Positions 11,353-22,604 of a DNA stretch of 64,000 nucleotides are shown piece by piece. The translations under genes were made by a program, and so were the position numbers. The notes beneath the pieces were generated by a model. The model saw only the letters and a list, made by a program, of their open reading frames with translations. It searched no databases and was not told the DNA's origin. Origin of the DNA: Eledone cirrhosa (lineage: Eukaryota > Mollusca > Cephalopoda > Octopoda > Eledonidae); contig OZ024745.1 in assembly GCA_964016885.1 (NCBI GenBank), positions 46,618,272 to 46,682,271 on the forward strand, given 5' to 3'. How positions within the stretch are numbered: the stretch's first letter is position 1; the number at the start of each line of letters is the position of its first letter.

Positions 11353-11595
11353 CAAATGGTGAAGTTGGCCATTGTTTTCTTCTCTTACTATGTTCATCAA
11401 TGTCAAATCCAAATTTTTAACATCATTTTCAATATTCCGAATTTGTGACTCCAGTGAGGTTTTGATCTCATCAAAGAGCATTCGAGTTTTTGTTTCTATG
11501 TTAGATATATCTAAACTTGAATTTGCTTGAATACTTTCAATATTTCTCTGATAGGCAGAAGAGTTTTTATCAAGTTCACCAGATACAGTAAGAAG
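11353..11595 (-). CDS. FAM81A: FAM81 coding exon (third seen)
   Basis: This exon has 81 codons. The acceptor is TTTTTATATAG before the exon's first codon CTT, and the donor is CATTTG|GTAAGA; both ends are phase 0. It encodes LLTVSGELDKNSSAYQRNI..., an acidic and basic helix with heptad-like Leu/Ile spacing, including SLESQIRNIENDVKNLDLTL. This matches the place in vertebrate FAM81A where the middle coiled coil runs through the lysine/glutamate-rich region into the NSGAS-like linker. No Cys, transmembrane or signal features are present. The continuing exon(s) for the C-terminal coiled coil were not found between 1 and 11352 and probably lie left of the window. Confidence 0.8.
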
Positions 11596-11604
11596 CTATA
11601 TAAA

Positions 11605-12610
11605 AAGAAAGGTTTAAATTAAATAATTTGATTTATACTTGGCAAAATATTTCAACTGTTTAATATATATATATATATATATATCAATTAGAAAATATTT
11701 TTATCGAGTTTATTTCTGATATTTTCTTATATCCAGGGTAGAATTTGATTAGCTGGCAAAAAATCAGATAAAATGATGATGGAAAAACTTAATTCAATAA
11801 TGAGGTTGCTTTCAGTACAAAATGCATACTAACAATAGTAAAGATTATTATTACTCACAGGCTCAAACAATTAACATAGAAAAAAACTTATTGGAAAAGC
11901 AACAACAATACAATAGCTGTAGCTAAACATTGATGTAAATTAGACACATTCCTGAAATATTAGCTCTTGTCTACTAAATTTGACATTTCAGTGGTTAAAT
12001 ATGAAAACTAATTACGTGTATTTTGTTCTCTCACTTTGATTATATATTTTTGTGTATTATATTCATAAGATTCCTAACAATAATTAATTGATTGCACGTA
12101 TATACTTCTATTTAATCTTATATATTTGTTATATGATAATAAACAGTGTAAAAACACAAAGGCAAGCAAAAAGAAAATTGCAAGAATACATGATAATGCG
12201 CATCATTTTCTGAATTTGTTATCTTGTTTTTCTAAACTATCACAGGTTATTGGCTACTGTTGTATGATTTTGAATAAATTATTGCAGCCAATCTTATAGA
12301 TACACAACCTTTTATAATTCCAAAATAAATATATCATATACGTTAACAATATAAACCCACCAGCATGGTATCATATTTACTGATGTTTAATTATATCCTG
12401 TCATCCTGATATTCAATTTTGCTGTGTATTTCTGTTTACAACTGTTATTTTCATCACTTTTTGCACAAATCAGTGTTTTTTTTATATTGTTGCTTTAGGA
12501 GGACTTTTTCAATAAAGCATTGCCATGATTTTTATCAAGTTTGTACATTTATTTTTTTCTTCGGTTTTAATTGATGAACATCTAACTTCTCAGTGATTTT
12601 CATGTGGATG
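11605..12610. other. FAM81 intron sequence without assigned features
   Basis: AT-rich intron with a short (TA)n at 11661-11684. No exon or recognised repeat was found before the minisatellite. Confidence 0.5.
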
Positions 12611-12616
12611 TCCAAA

Positions 12617-13196
12617 GATGAGGACTACATACATGGCAGGGTTAAAGGATAGGGACTATATACATGGCAGGGTTAAAGGATGAGGACTATATACATGGCA
12701 GGGTTAAAGGATGGGGATTATATACATGGTAGGGTTAAAGGATGAGGACTACATACATGGCAAGGTTAAAGGATAGGGACCACATACATGGCAGGGTTAA
12801 AGGATAGGGACCACATACATGGTAGGGTTAAAGGATAGGGACCACATACATGGTAGGGTTAAAGAATGAAGACTACATACATGGCAGGGTTAAAGGATGA
12901 GGACTACATACATGGCAGGGTTAAAGAATGAAGACCACATACATGGCAGGATTAAAGGATAGGGACCACATACATGGCAGGGTTAAAGGATAGGGACCAC
13001 ATACATGGCAGGGTTAAAGGATAGGGACCACATACATGGCAGGGTTAAAGAATGAAGACTACATACATGGCAGGGTTAAAGGATAGGGACCACATACATG
13101 GCAGGGTTAAAGAATAGGGACCACATACATAGCAGGGTTGAAAGAATAGGGACCACATACATGTCAGGGTTAAAGGATAGGACCACATACATGGCA
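12617..13196 (+). repeat. 31-bp minisatellite, about 18-19 copies
   Basis: The unit ACATACATGGCAGGGTTAAA plus GGATAGGGACC recurs with a 31-bp period (for example at 12631, 12662 and 12693). Copies vary at a few sites: GAGGACTA/AGGGACCA, GGCAGG/GGTAGG and AAGGAT/AAGAAT. The last units carry small deletions. It lies in FAM81 intron 3 (11596-15355). Confidence 0.95.
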
Positions 13197-13264
13197 GAAT
13201 GACAAGGTTAAATCGGTTAAGTATAAGAAATATATATCAGTACAGGAATAGATATGTAGATAAA

Positions 13265-13440
13265 CTGATCACTTTGCAGCCACATGGTTTTTAGTTCCCT
13301 CTCATTGTATGGCTTCTTGTCTCCTACAGTAGCCTTGGGTAGACAGATGCCTTTTGAGAGAAATTGGGTAGGTGATAACAGCAGAAGCCCATCATGTATA
13401 TATATGACTTGAGTGTTTGTTCAGGCTTGTATTTATGTTT
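13265..13440 (+). repeat. tRNA-headed SINE, diverged
   Basis: GCAGCCACATGGTTTTTAGT, then CATTGTATGGCTTCTTGTC, AAATTGGGTAGGTGATAACA and AGAAGCCCATCATGTATATA. Same family as 22433-22600. Confidence 0.5.
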
Positions 13441-13742
13441 GTGTTTGAGTTTATGTCTTATAACTTTGAAGTTCAACAAAAATATTGATAAAATAAATGC
13501 CAGTCTTGAAAGAAATAATCACTGGGGTTAATATGATCAACTAAAATCTTTGAAGACTGTGCCCCAGCAGTGGGGTTGACTTTTTTCATTCAAGAATTAG
13601 TTGACAAAATTGAGAAATGAAGAAAACTGAAAGTGATTGAAGCCTTGTATCTAAGAAAGAAATCGTTGCTGTCAGGAACCATGATCCAGCAACAAGATAG
13701 TTCTTTGGTAAACTGAGCTAACAACTTAGTCTCAATTCCAAG

Positions 13743-13957
13743 TTATATCTAATAATTGTTTCTACTTTAGGCACAAGGCTAGCAATTACCCAGTGCATTA
13801 CTGGTACTTTATTTTATCGACCCCGTAAGGATGAAAGGCAAAGTCAACATCGGCGGGATTTGAATTCAGATCGTAAAGGGACGTAACTATGCTGGAAAGC
13901 ATGGCGTCTGACCCTCTACCGATACTGCCAATCCACCGCCCTATTATATCTAATAAT
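13743..13957 (-). repeat. SINE-A copy with 14-bp target-site duplication
   Basis: The element is at about 13757-13943 in antisense orientation, complete from tail (AATTGTTTCTACTTTAGGC read on +) to head (CTGCCAATCCACCGCC). It is flanked by the identical direct repeat TTATATCTAATAAT at 13743-13756 and 13944-13957. The intact duplication implies a relatively young insertion. Confidence 0.9.
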
Positions 13958-14107
13958 AAAATGAAATTATTGTGTACAATTCTCAGGTGCACTACAACTC
14001 ATCAAAGGTGAATGTAGAGTACATAGAATAATGTACAAGTATCAGGAAAGTGAACAGTGCATGAGTCATGATATACACGTGTGCGTGGTGTGTATGGAGG
14101 GGGAATA

Positions 14108-14308
14108 TTAGGTGTAGTGTTGGTGAATTTCAGGAAGCATTGAGGTTTTAAAGGATGCAGTGTCTCGACAGCTAACAACTGATGCAGGTAGTTTGTTCCA
14201 TGCTTCAGTAACTCTGAGCATGAAAAAATGTTTCCGAAAGTCATGGGAACTGTTTTTACTTTCATTCAATAAAATTCCATTCCTGTCGAGGTTAACTTTC
14301 CCTTTCAT
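14108..14308 (-). pseudogene. Non-LTR retrotransposon C-terminal fragment
   Basis: The minus-strand peptide contains SSHDFRKHFFMLRVTEAWNK followed by LPASVVSC and SFKTSM. This is the hallmark end of RT ORFs of several non-LTR families (R..FF..RV...WN.LP..VV....SFK). It is only about 65 codons and joins a SINE-A tail at its right edge. Confidence 0.7.
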
Positions 14309-14372
14309 CCTTACGGGGTCGATAAAATAAAGTACCAGTAATGTACTGAGTAATTGCTGTCCTTGTTAGTTA
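14288..14372 (+). repeat. SINE-A 3' half
   Basis: Carries GTCGAGGTTAACTTTCCCTT through ATGTACTGAGTAATTGCTG. The head is absent. Confidence 0.7.
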
Positions 14373-14374
14373 CA

Positions 14375-15300
14375 AATGATGATCGGGTTCTTATAGCCAA
14401 ATCCATTAAAGACCTGGAAAATAAGTTCCAACTATGGAAACAGAATTTAGAATCAAAAGGCTTAAGACTAAACTTAGCCAAACTAAAGTACTAGTGAGTA
14501 GGAGATAGGACCCTGATTTCTTGATGGAAGTGGCCCTGCTCAATATGTAGAAAGGGAGTAGGTATAAACTCCATATGATGTACACAATGTAAATTGTGGG
14601 TATACAAGAGATGTAATAGGATAATGAGTAAGCTAACAGGAAGAGAAGACTTTTGTAACCAAGGGGAAGGTAAAAACTGATGCAAGCCTATTCCAGTCAC
14701 AGGAAGAACCTATAGAAGTGGTTGATAGTTTCTGCTATCTGGGCGATTTAATTAACAATGGAGGAGGTTGTTCTGAGAGCATAACAGCTAGAATAAGGAT
14801 AGGTTAGAGTTACTCTCAGTGTTGACTACAAAAGGTTTCTCTCTACATACAAAAGAATGACTGCATGATGCCTGTGTGCGAAGTACAATGTTGCATCATA
14901 GGGAAACATGGGCTATGAGTGTGGAGGATATGTGTAGACTGGAGAGAAATGAAGCAATCATGCTCTGATGGATGTGCAATGTAAGTGTGAGAGAGACAAG
15001 TGTAAGAATTTGAGGTGGTGTGCAGGAGAGAAGACTGCATTGGTTTGGACATGTGATGAGCATGGACAATGATTGTTGGGTGAAGACGTGTCAGGAAATG
15101 CCAGTGGAAGGAAATCTCGGTAGACGTAGACCAAGAAAGACCTGGCAGAGGTTGTGAGAGCTGCCCTTAATTCACTGAGTTTCACTGAGATGATGACAAA
15201 GGATCATGACATGTAAAGAGATGCTGTGTTGAGAAAGACCTGTCCAACCCATGCAAATGTGGAAAAGTGGACTTAAAAACGATGATAATGATGATTATGG
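14375..15300 (+). pseudogene. Degraded LINE copy (RT C-terminal half), same family as 25945-27927
   Basis: Aligns in order with the better-preserved copy: the AAATTCCAACTATGGAAACA-like segment after the YADD motif; the PHD-like finger (GTGGCCCTGCTCAATATGTA); GTTTCTGCTATCTGGGCGAT (FCYLGD); ATGGATGTGCAATGTAAGTG (WMC.V); and GGACATGTGATGAGCATGGA (GHVM.M). It ends with AACCCATGCAAATGTGGAAA and (GAT)n. Many stops and frameshifts. It ends about 50 bp before a FAM81 exon, in the intron on the antisense side. Confidence 0.8.
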
Positions 15301-15355
15301 TGATCATGATGATGAAAGTTAGCAATGCAGCAGTGAATGAAGAAAATTATTTTAC

Positions 15356-15604
15356 CTTGTATTCTGTATCATGACGCAGTTTCTCTAATTCTTTCTCCAG
15401 TTTGCTTACACAGTCAGTTTGAAATTTGATTGCATCATTGCATTGTTTTTGAATCGAATTCAGTTTGGCAATTGAAGAGTCACATCTCACAATACGAACT
15501 TTCAAATCAGTCAATGATGTGGCATGATGTATTTCTAAAGATTTTATAGCTTTATTACTTTCTGCCAAAGCATAGTCTCGAGAACCAATCTGTTTCTCCA
15601 TTTT
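15356..15604 (-). CDS. FAM81A: FAM81 coding exon (second seen)
   Basis: This exon has 83 codons. The acceptor is TTTATTTGTAG|AAAATGG and the donor TACAAG|GTAAAA; both ends are phase 0. It encodes KMEKQIGSRDYALAES, then KSLEIHHATSLTDLKVRIVR, then CDSSIAKLNSIQ, and a lysine/glutamate-rich coiled coil ending in LRHDTEYK. The stretch SRD...SNKAIKSLE....SL.DL..R..RCD.SIA.L lines up closely with vertebrate FAM81A (RARDN...TNSALKTLE...GLGDLRGRVARCDASIARL). This is the strongest evidence for the family call. The in-exon ATG after the first codon is not the start, because the upstream exon joins it in frame. Confidence 0.88.
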
Positions 15605-16509
15605 CTACAAATAAATTAGTAATGGGATATGTGCTAAGTTACTAATATATTTGTTTATTATTTTTTAAATTTTGGTTTCATTCACATATTTCTAAGTGTG
15701 TATGTGCGTTTGTGAGCATGGAGTATACATGTATGTACATGCACATGTATGTATGTGTGTATATTCAATAAACATTTCTCTTGATTAGGCACAGAGCCAA
15801 TGTACGTAATGGAAGAGGGAGTTGTATTCAATCAAACCAAATCCAATATGGCTGCAGACAAATGAAAGGCAGAATTGACCTTGACAGTAAAATTTAAAAC
15901 AAACTCAGAAATGAACAGAAATAAGTACTTCAATAAATGCTATATAACACTTTCTGTCATGCTCGTTTCCATTGCCCTAATATTTGTTAACAATATTCAA
16001 TCAAGACTGAAAATAAAATGTCAAAATAAAATGTAATTTTTTTAAAGGAGTAAAAAAACTACAGTTATAAAGTAATTTACAGAAAAACTGTTAATTTCAA
16101 AGCTTTTGTCTCTTGAACAGGATTAATGTGCACATAGTAACAATAAACAATAAAACATTGTAAGAGAATTTCATATTGAAATATTGTTCCACACTAGTAT
16201 ACAAATGACGAAATAAAGTCAAGTCAGCAGTAAAATTTATTTTTCATTATTTATTGTCAGCTCTGTTCATGTGATCAAGAGATAACATGAAAGATATGGA
16301 ATAAATGTTAATAAAATGAGTGAAAAAGTCAGTTAATATTTCACTGTGAAACAAAGCTGTCAGGTAAATTCCATAAAAAATCGACTCAAATGTTTAAACA
16401 GTGGTGGGCTGTGTTAGAAAGTAACTGTGTATATATATGAGTCCTGGGTTCAATCGGGGATAACCACAGTAAGTAAGGTACTCAATACATTACTAGAGTG
16501 AAAAACATC

Positions 16510-16621
16510 AAATTTAATATAGAAATGGCTTTTACAGGACTAGAACTGTTTCATTTGAAAAAAGTTATCAGGAAAGCCCGAATGAAACAGTTCTAGTCCT
16601 GTAGAAGCTATTTTTATATTA

Positions 16622-16626
<5 letters not shown>
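16510..16626. repeat. 48-bp inverted repeat hairpin (MITE-like)
   Basis: Arms 16510-16557 and 16579-16626 pair with about 4 mismatches; the core ACAGGACTAGAACTGTTTCA is identical. The loop is about 21 nt. The ends are AAATTTAATATA on both sides, followed by (TA)n at 16627-16658. No clear target duplication was identified. Confidence 0.85.
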
Positions 16627-16663
<37 letters not shown>

Positions 16664-16669
16664 AAGGAT

Positions 16670-16900
16670 TGAGAAGACTCTTCAGTCATGTCAAAGACAT
16701 GAGCACCTCCTTAGTGCTGGTGTCATAATAAAATGCATCCAGCACCTTCTATAGAGAGTGAGACCATATATAAATGAGATGCAGACCCCAGCCTCTATGA
16801 GAGGTTACTGGCTCTGATTAAGTACTGACTTTATCTGTGATGATCAATCCAACCTTTGCTAGAAGAGACAATAGATGTTAAATGATGATGATAATGTGTG
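16670..16900 (+). repeat. Tail-family repeat, diverged, ending in (TG)n
   Basis: Contains TCAAAGACATGAGCACCTCC, AAAATGCATCCAGCACCTTC and ATGTTAAATGATGATGATAA, then (TG)n. Confidence 0.5.
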
Positions 16901-17489
16901 TGTGTGTGTGTGTGCATGCATGTATGCCAGCAGGGAAATCAGACATAAAATGGTGATGATGATAAAAAGCATTACCTGTAGGTTTATTCTAATTTATTTA
17001 GTTGATGATTACTTAAAATGATATTCAATAAAATTCTTAGCTTTAAAAAAATAAAAAAGATTTAAGGCAGCAAATAGCCTTATTTAGAAAAATAATATTG
17101 TGTAGTCATTAAATGTTGTATAATCTGCTACTTTTAACCTAATCCAGCAAGACTGTTATAAAACATGTTTTCTTTAGAATATAAAGGATAAAATAAGATC
17201 AGTTAGTTTTTTGCAAATATACATTTGTTAGTACACTACATGCTACACATACAATCAAGATAGTTTTGTTCTATCCAGCAAAGACTTCTGTTTCATGTAA
17301 ATAATTTAGTATAGATTTCCTGAGAGAGAACATTTAACATAAGTAGACTATGAGTAATACGTTAGCAAACTATTACTCAGATCTTAATCTTGAAAAAGCT
17401 AAATCACTTGTACAACAGGTCCCTTGCGATATTTCAGTCTTGCTTGAGCCTCCAACTTTTGTTACAATCTCTGACAATACCATAAACCA

Positions 17490-17970
17490 TTTAATATTTT
17501 CATTGCCATATTTTTAATGGAAATCACTACCTCTAATTTTCTTATTAAGCTGTTGTTTGAAATATAACTTAACAAAGGCTCTTACATAAAATTATTATGC
17601 TCTCCTTGCACAGTGAAAATCATATCTCTAATGAAACTCCAATCTGAATTCATGCACTTCTCAGAATTCAAAATATACTTCAGAAATAAATATTTAATAG
17701 ATATAAGTCTATCCAAACTTAGCTCTTTTGTTACTATATTTCTAATGAAAATCACTGCCTATAATTTTGAAATCATTTTGAAAATAATCACAAATTTGGA
17801 AGGATTTTAAAATATAACTGACCTCTTCATTTATAAGCAGGCATTTGGAATATAACTTAAAGGTTCTTAAATAAAATTATGATGAAAGTTTTTTAGTTAA
17901 ATATAAACACTTTAAATAAAATAAACATTTTTGTATCATAAAACTGGAAATAATTCCAAGCAGAGGTTAA
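17490..17970 (+). mobile_element. TTAA-type MITE, one degraded plus one fuller copy
   Basis: A first partial copy begins at about 17493 (CATTTAATATTTTCATTGCC). A fuller copy runs from 17727 (CTTTTGTTACTATATTTCTA) to about 17970. It includes TAGTTAAATATAAACACTTT, the segment that is split by another MITE in the copy at 37183-37656. Confidence 0.6.
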
Positions 17971-19009
17971 CCAACTCTTAAAAAACAACATCCATAGTCA
18001 CTCACAAAGACCTAGATACATCAGATACAACAAACAATAGCACTATATTAAAGCTACTGTCATTCTGTCCAGTCGAATGAATGCAAAACAAACTGAATAG
18101 CTGAATAACACAGATGAATCTAAAGTGAGACTAAACATACTAAACAACACTTGGTTATTATAAATCAAGTGTTTAGTCTGTTTGCTCCAGTCAATCATAA
18201 CTACTTCACAGATAAAAGGTTAATGTTAGGAAGAGCATAAAATTGTAACTATAGACATTTTCAGAATGCTATAAGTCAATTGAGCATGGAAAAACTGCAA
18301 TGAAAAGAATCTGTATATAGTGGAGAGGGGAGATAGAAAGTGCAGGGGGAAGATTTGTAGTGGATTTGAGAGCTTTAAAGAGAGTATTTAAAGGAAAAAG
18401 AGAAAGGATAGAGAAGCAGGTGGAATATATAGAAAAGATAGAAAATGGACAAAAGGAAAAAAAAAGAGAAAAATGTTTGAACAAAGTTTTTAAAAAAATG
18501 ATTTTCATCATCACCATCATCAATACAACATGGTAACAAGCATTTAAAAATCATTTTCCCAGCTAAACCAGGATTATCTTTACAAGCCCCATTACAAGCT
18601 TCATATAATCATATAGTCTTTTTTGAGACAATGTTTTACAGCTGGATGACTTTTCTGGCACCAACCTTTTTAGTCACCTTTTATAACTTACACAGATATG
18701 GTGTACTTATTCTAAACCAGATGATATAAACAGTATCATCACCAATGAAGTTGTTAAATTGATTCCAGTTTATCTTTGATAAATTCTAATTCAAGCTACA
18801 GTTTTAATCAAAATATTTGTATGCATGGACTTGTCACCCCTGATGGAGTGATAGGGGTGTCATATTAAGATATGGGATTTCTTAGGTATTTTAAAACCTG
18901 ACAGAGCCCATCTACTCTCCAGGTTTGAACACAGCAGATTTCTTCAAGAAGAGGATACAGAGTGTGCGAAAGGAAGTGAGAAAGAGCTACAGAGGAAGGA
19001 TTGACTCCA

Positions 19010-19150
19010 GTACTAGGCTGGTACTTTTTTTTTAACCTTGAAAAGATGAATGGCAAAGTTGACCCCAGCAGGATTTGAACTAAGAAAGCAGAAAGCTGGA
19101 ACAAAACATTCTATCCAATGTTCTAATGATTCTACCAATTCTCTGCCTTA
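19010..19150 (-). repeat. Older SINE-A-related copy
   Basis: GATGAATGGCAAAGTTGACC, CAGCAGGATTTGAACTAAGA and CTACCAATTCTCTGCCTTA, antisense. Confidence 0.6.
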
Positions 19151-20325
19151 ATATTCAAAATCTATATACACAGTTGCTATCTAGAAAGGTTTGCTTCAGT
19201 TTCTTCCTCTATGCCATAGATAAATTGATAGCATACACAAAAAATTACATGTTTAGATAGTTGTTTGGCAAATAAAATAGCCCCAAAACAATACAAGTGT
19301 CAGGCCAATATCTGGAGTCATGCTAGAGTTACATATATAAAACAAGAACAATGAGTAATCAGCTATAATCTAAAATTACAACTGACTTTTACTATATTCC
19401 TACACAGCAACTGATAAACTCTATCATGAACTAACAATAGCATACTCTTCACTAAGAAACAAATCATTTACTATAGATGTAAACCAAAGTACTTACATAA
19501 AATTTGATATATCTATCAAAGGCAGACATGGATATCATCATCATCATCATCATTGTTTATAAGGTTATGAACTTACATTTATTCCATTATTTCTACGTCT
19601 GTTTCAATACAGTTATAATGGTACATGTATTTACAGAACAACTGGGAATTATTAGATAACAATAAACTACACTATACATATTACCTACAACTCACATATC
19701 CTCAGGAAATTATAAAGAACAAAGATAAGGTTTACCAACCTCACAAGGTTTCAAGAACAAAAAAACAAAAAAACAAACAATATCAAAAAGAGTTAGTGTA
19801 GAGAAAGCAGTTAGATTCAAAAGGCATATTATTAGATGGAAGTTTTAAAGAAGCCATGCAAGGCTTAGGTTGAGTTGTTTCCAAAACAAACATCATAAAA
19901 ACACAACCTAATTTAAGATATACCAGTTATGCATCATTTCTCTGAATAAAGACCTCAGAAACAACTTACAATAGGGCCATTACACCATAATCTCATTTTC
20001 TGTCACCGAGACACAGTCATTACACATGTGAATGGAATGAAACCTGTCACACTATATCTTCTCTACTCAGGAACAAGATATTACTGAAACATTCACAATG
20101 TTACAATATCTGATGACCTTTCAATGTCACCACACATCTATAAAGCAGCAAAATTTGCATCTCAAAGGCTATGCATCCTTTTCAGTGTCAGAAAATACTC
20201 TAAATAGTTGCCTATCCTTTCCAAAATACAAATACAACATATAAGAGTATTCCTTGTATATCACAGATAGAACATTCGACACATACAAACAAAAAGGCTT
20301 TAGAATATATTTAAAGCAATATCAT

Positions 20326-20417
20326 GACATCATATACATACATACTTACTTACATACATACATATATATATAAATATATACACACACACATATATATATA
20401 TATTTATACACATATAT

Positions 20418-20453
<36 letters not shown>

Positions 20454-20482
20454 GTGTGTGTATATATATTTATATATATTGG
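20326..20482 (+). repeat. Compound (TA)n/(CA)n microsatellite
   Basis: Mixed ATAC, CACA, TATA and TGTG runs of about 155 bp, directly left of the long hairpin. Confidence 0.9.
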
Positions 20483-20511
20483 AAAATGTGTGAGATCCTT
20501 GGTACAGTTAG

Positions 20512-21041
20512 GTATATTTGAAAAACGGAAAAGAATGAATTTACTTGTCGAGGATAGTCTAAAACAATTTAATTTTATAATTTAACAATTTTATAATTTA
20601 ACAATTTTGCTAGTTCTAATAAGTCCTTTGTTAACTTCAGTGGAAAGTTTTAAAAATAATCCTGGTTAACTTTCTGAAGAACTTCCTCGCATTCGTCAGT
20701 GGCAATTGTCAAACTGATCTAAAGTTGTAATGCATTGGTGTATATATAAAGAATTTGGGTGTGTATCTGGGGAAGTGTTAATGTACTTTACACCTCATTA
20801 ACACTTCCCCAGACACACACCCAAATTCTTTATATATACACCAACACATTACAACTTTAGATCAGTTTGACAAATGCCACTGATGAATGCGAGGAAGTTC
20901 TTCAGAAAGTTAACCAGGATTATTTTTAAAACTTTCCACTGAAGTTAACAAAGGACTTATTAGAACTAGCAAAATTGTAAAATTATAAAATTGTAAAATC
21001 ATAAGTGAAGAAATTCTTTTCCTTTTTTCAAATATACATAC
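20512..21041. mobile_element. Long foldback element with 183-bp near-perfect arms
   Basis: The inner arms 20601-20783 and 20796-20978 are each 183 bp and pair without gaps, with five mismatches by eye, across a 12-nt loop (TACTTTACACCT). Pairing continues more weakly to GTATATTTGAAAAA at 20512 and its complement ending at 21041. No ORF is present. It is probably a non-autonomous DNA element or a foldback duplication. It is transcribed within the FAM81 pre-mRNA. Confidence 0.92.
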
Positions 21042-21042
21042 T

Positions 21043-21182
21043 AATCCATCATATATATATATATATATGTCCCCCACCACACTCTCAAGTGTAAACCTAA
21101 TACCAACACTGTTCGTGCTGCACTCTTTGTTATTGTTTTTGTTTTTTTGTTTTTTACTTATATATATATATGATGGATTAGG
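21043..21182. repeat. (TA)n-containing inverted repeat around a 100-bp spacer
   Basis: TAATCCATCATATATATATA at the left and its complement ending TATATGATGGATTA at the right flank a spacer starting GTCCCCCACC. It directly abuts the foldback element. Confidence 0.7.
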
Positions 21183-22104
21183 CCCACATGCCAAGAACAG
21201 GGTCAATCAGACAGGTTTTCACACAGTTTCTGTCAACCCAATTTTCCTTACAAGGATTAGATTGACCCAAAGATATGGTAGAAGACACAGAGGTGTAATG
21301 CAGTGAGTGACACCCAAAGCTATATGTGCTCCAGTAGTTAACAAAAGAATTAATTAATGACAATAGTTGGGACAACGCAAACCTGAAAACCAGTTCAGTC
21401 AATGTCAGCATGCAAAATATGTAAATGAAACCATTGTTATTTTTATTTATAGGTTTAAACTCATTTATTCATAATAGTATGACTTCATTGTATCTGCAGA
21501 ATAAATTTGATCTATCTGTCTCAATTGTTTGTCGTTTACCTTATGAGTAGGAACCTTTAAAAAGCTTTTCTATGGAGATAATGCTATTTTAGCTGTTATA
21601 AAGTTTACCCAAACATTATATCTCATTCAAACAAACTGAACTGTGTTACAGCCACTTACAATCACTTCTTACTTTCGATGAATCATCTTTCTCTAGTTTT
21701 ATAAATGATGGCAATTTATCTTTACCAATATCTCCCTCCCTCTCTCTCTGTTATTGAGATTAACAGTAAAAATATGTTGCACTAGCCTGGAAGAAAATGT
21801 TTCAATTGGTAACTCACCAACAATGTATTAAATCCTCTTTGCCTCTTCTAATGCTACTATAATTTTTTTTTTTTTTAAACTTTCTAACAATATGTTATCT
21901 TACCTAAATCTACTGGATAAATTCACCTCCATTTCTATCATCATCTCTATTGTGTCTTACATTCTAGACCAATTTGGAGAGTGTGAATTTCTCAAATCTT
22001 TCACCCCAGAACAATATCACTCTAGAACTTAGTCCAATCTTGTTAGCAGGGAAAATGGAAGATGATAATGATCCTTCTTTCTGTACATATCATCCCACTC
22101 TAAC

Positions 22105-22400
22105 AAAGGTGCTTAGTCTTGTGGTTAGGGTGTTGGGCTCATGATCCTAAGATTGTAAGTTCAAATTCCAAATTGGGTGATGTGTTGTGTTCTTGAACAA
22201 GGCACTTCATTTCACATTGCTCCAGATCATAAGTCCAACTGAAAATAACTTCCAGCAGTCCTGCAATAGATAGGCATCCTGTCAAGATGGGAGTTTTGTA
22301 CTATCAGTCACTTAAGGCACATGAAATAGGAATAATCTCTTGGCTCTGTCTAATGCATGAAAGTATGGAAAAATGGATGCAAAACAAAAACATAACTAAT
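22105..22400 (+). repeat. tRNA-derived SINE
   Basis: A-box-like CTTAGTCTTGTGGTTAGGG, CTCATGATCCTAAGATTGTA in place of an anticodon region, B-box-like AGTTCAAATTCC, then GGCACTTCATTTCACATTGC and GTATGGAAAAATGGATGCAA. Confidence 0.65.
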
Positions 22401-22432
22401 TCCCACACAAATGAGGAGAAAAAAAGTTACTT

Positions 22433-22600
22433 GAGGCATGGTTGTGTGGTTAAAGAGTTTGCTTTGCAACCATATACTTTTAGGTTCAGTCTCACTGCAT
22501 GGCACCTTGGACAAGTATCTTCTTGCCTTGGGTTGACCAATGTTTTATGAGTAGAATTTAGTAGATGGAAACTGCAGAAGCCTACCATGTATATATATAT
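22433..22600 (+). repeat. tRNA-headed SINE (GGTTCAGTCTCACTGCATGG family)
   Basis: GGCATGGTTGTGTGGTTAAA head, GGTTCAGTCTCACTGCATGG, CACCTTGGACAAGTATCTTC and TAGATGGAAACTGCAGAAGC, ending in (TA)n. This is the best-preserved head of the family here. Confidence 0.7.
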
Positions 22601-22604
22601 ATAT

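Noticed and set aside
12617..13196. Regularly spaced repeats that look CRISPR-like
   Set aside because: The whole 31-bp unit repeats head-to-tail without unique spacers, in eukaryotic intron DNA: it is a minisatellite.
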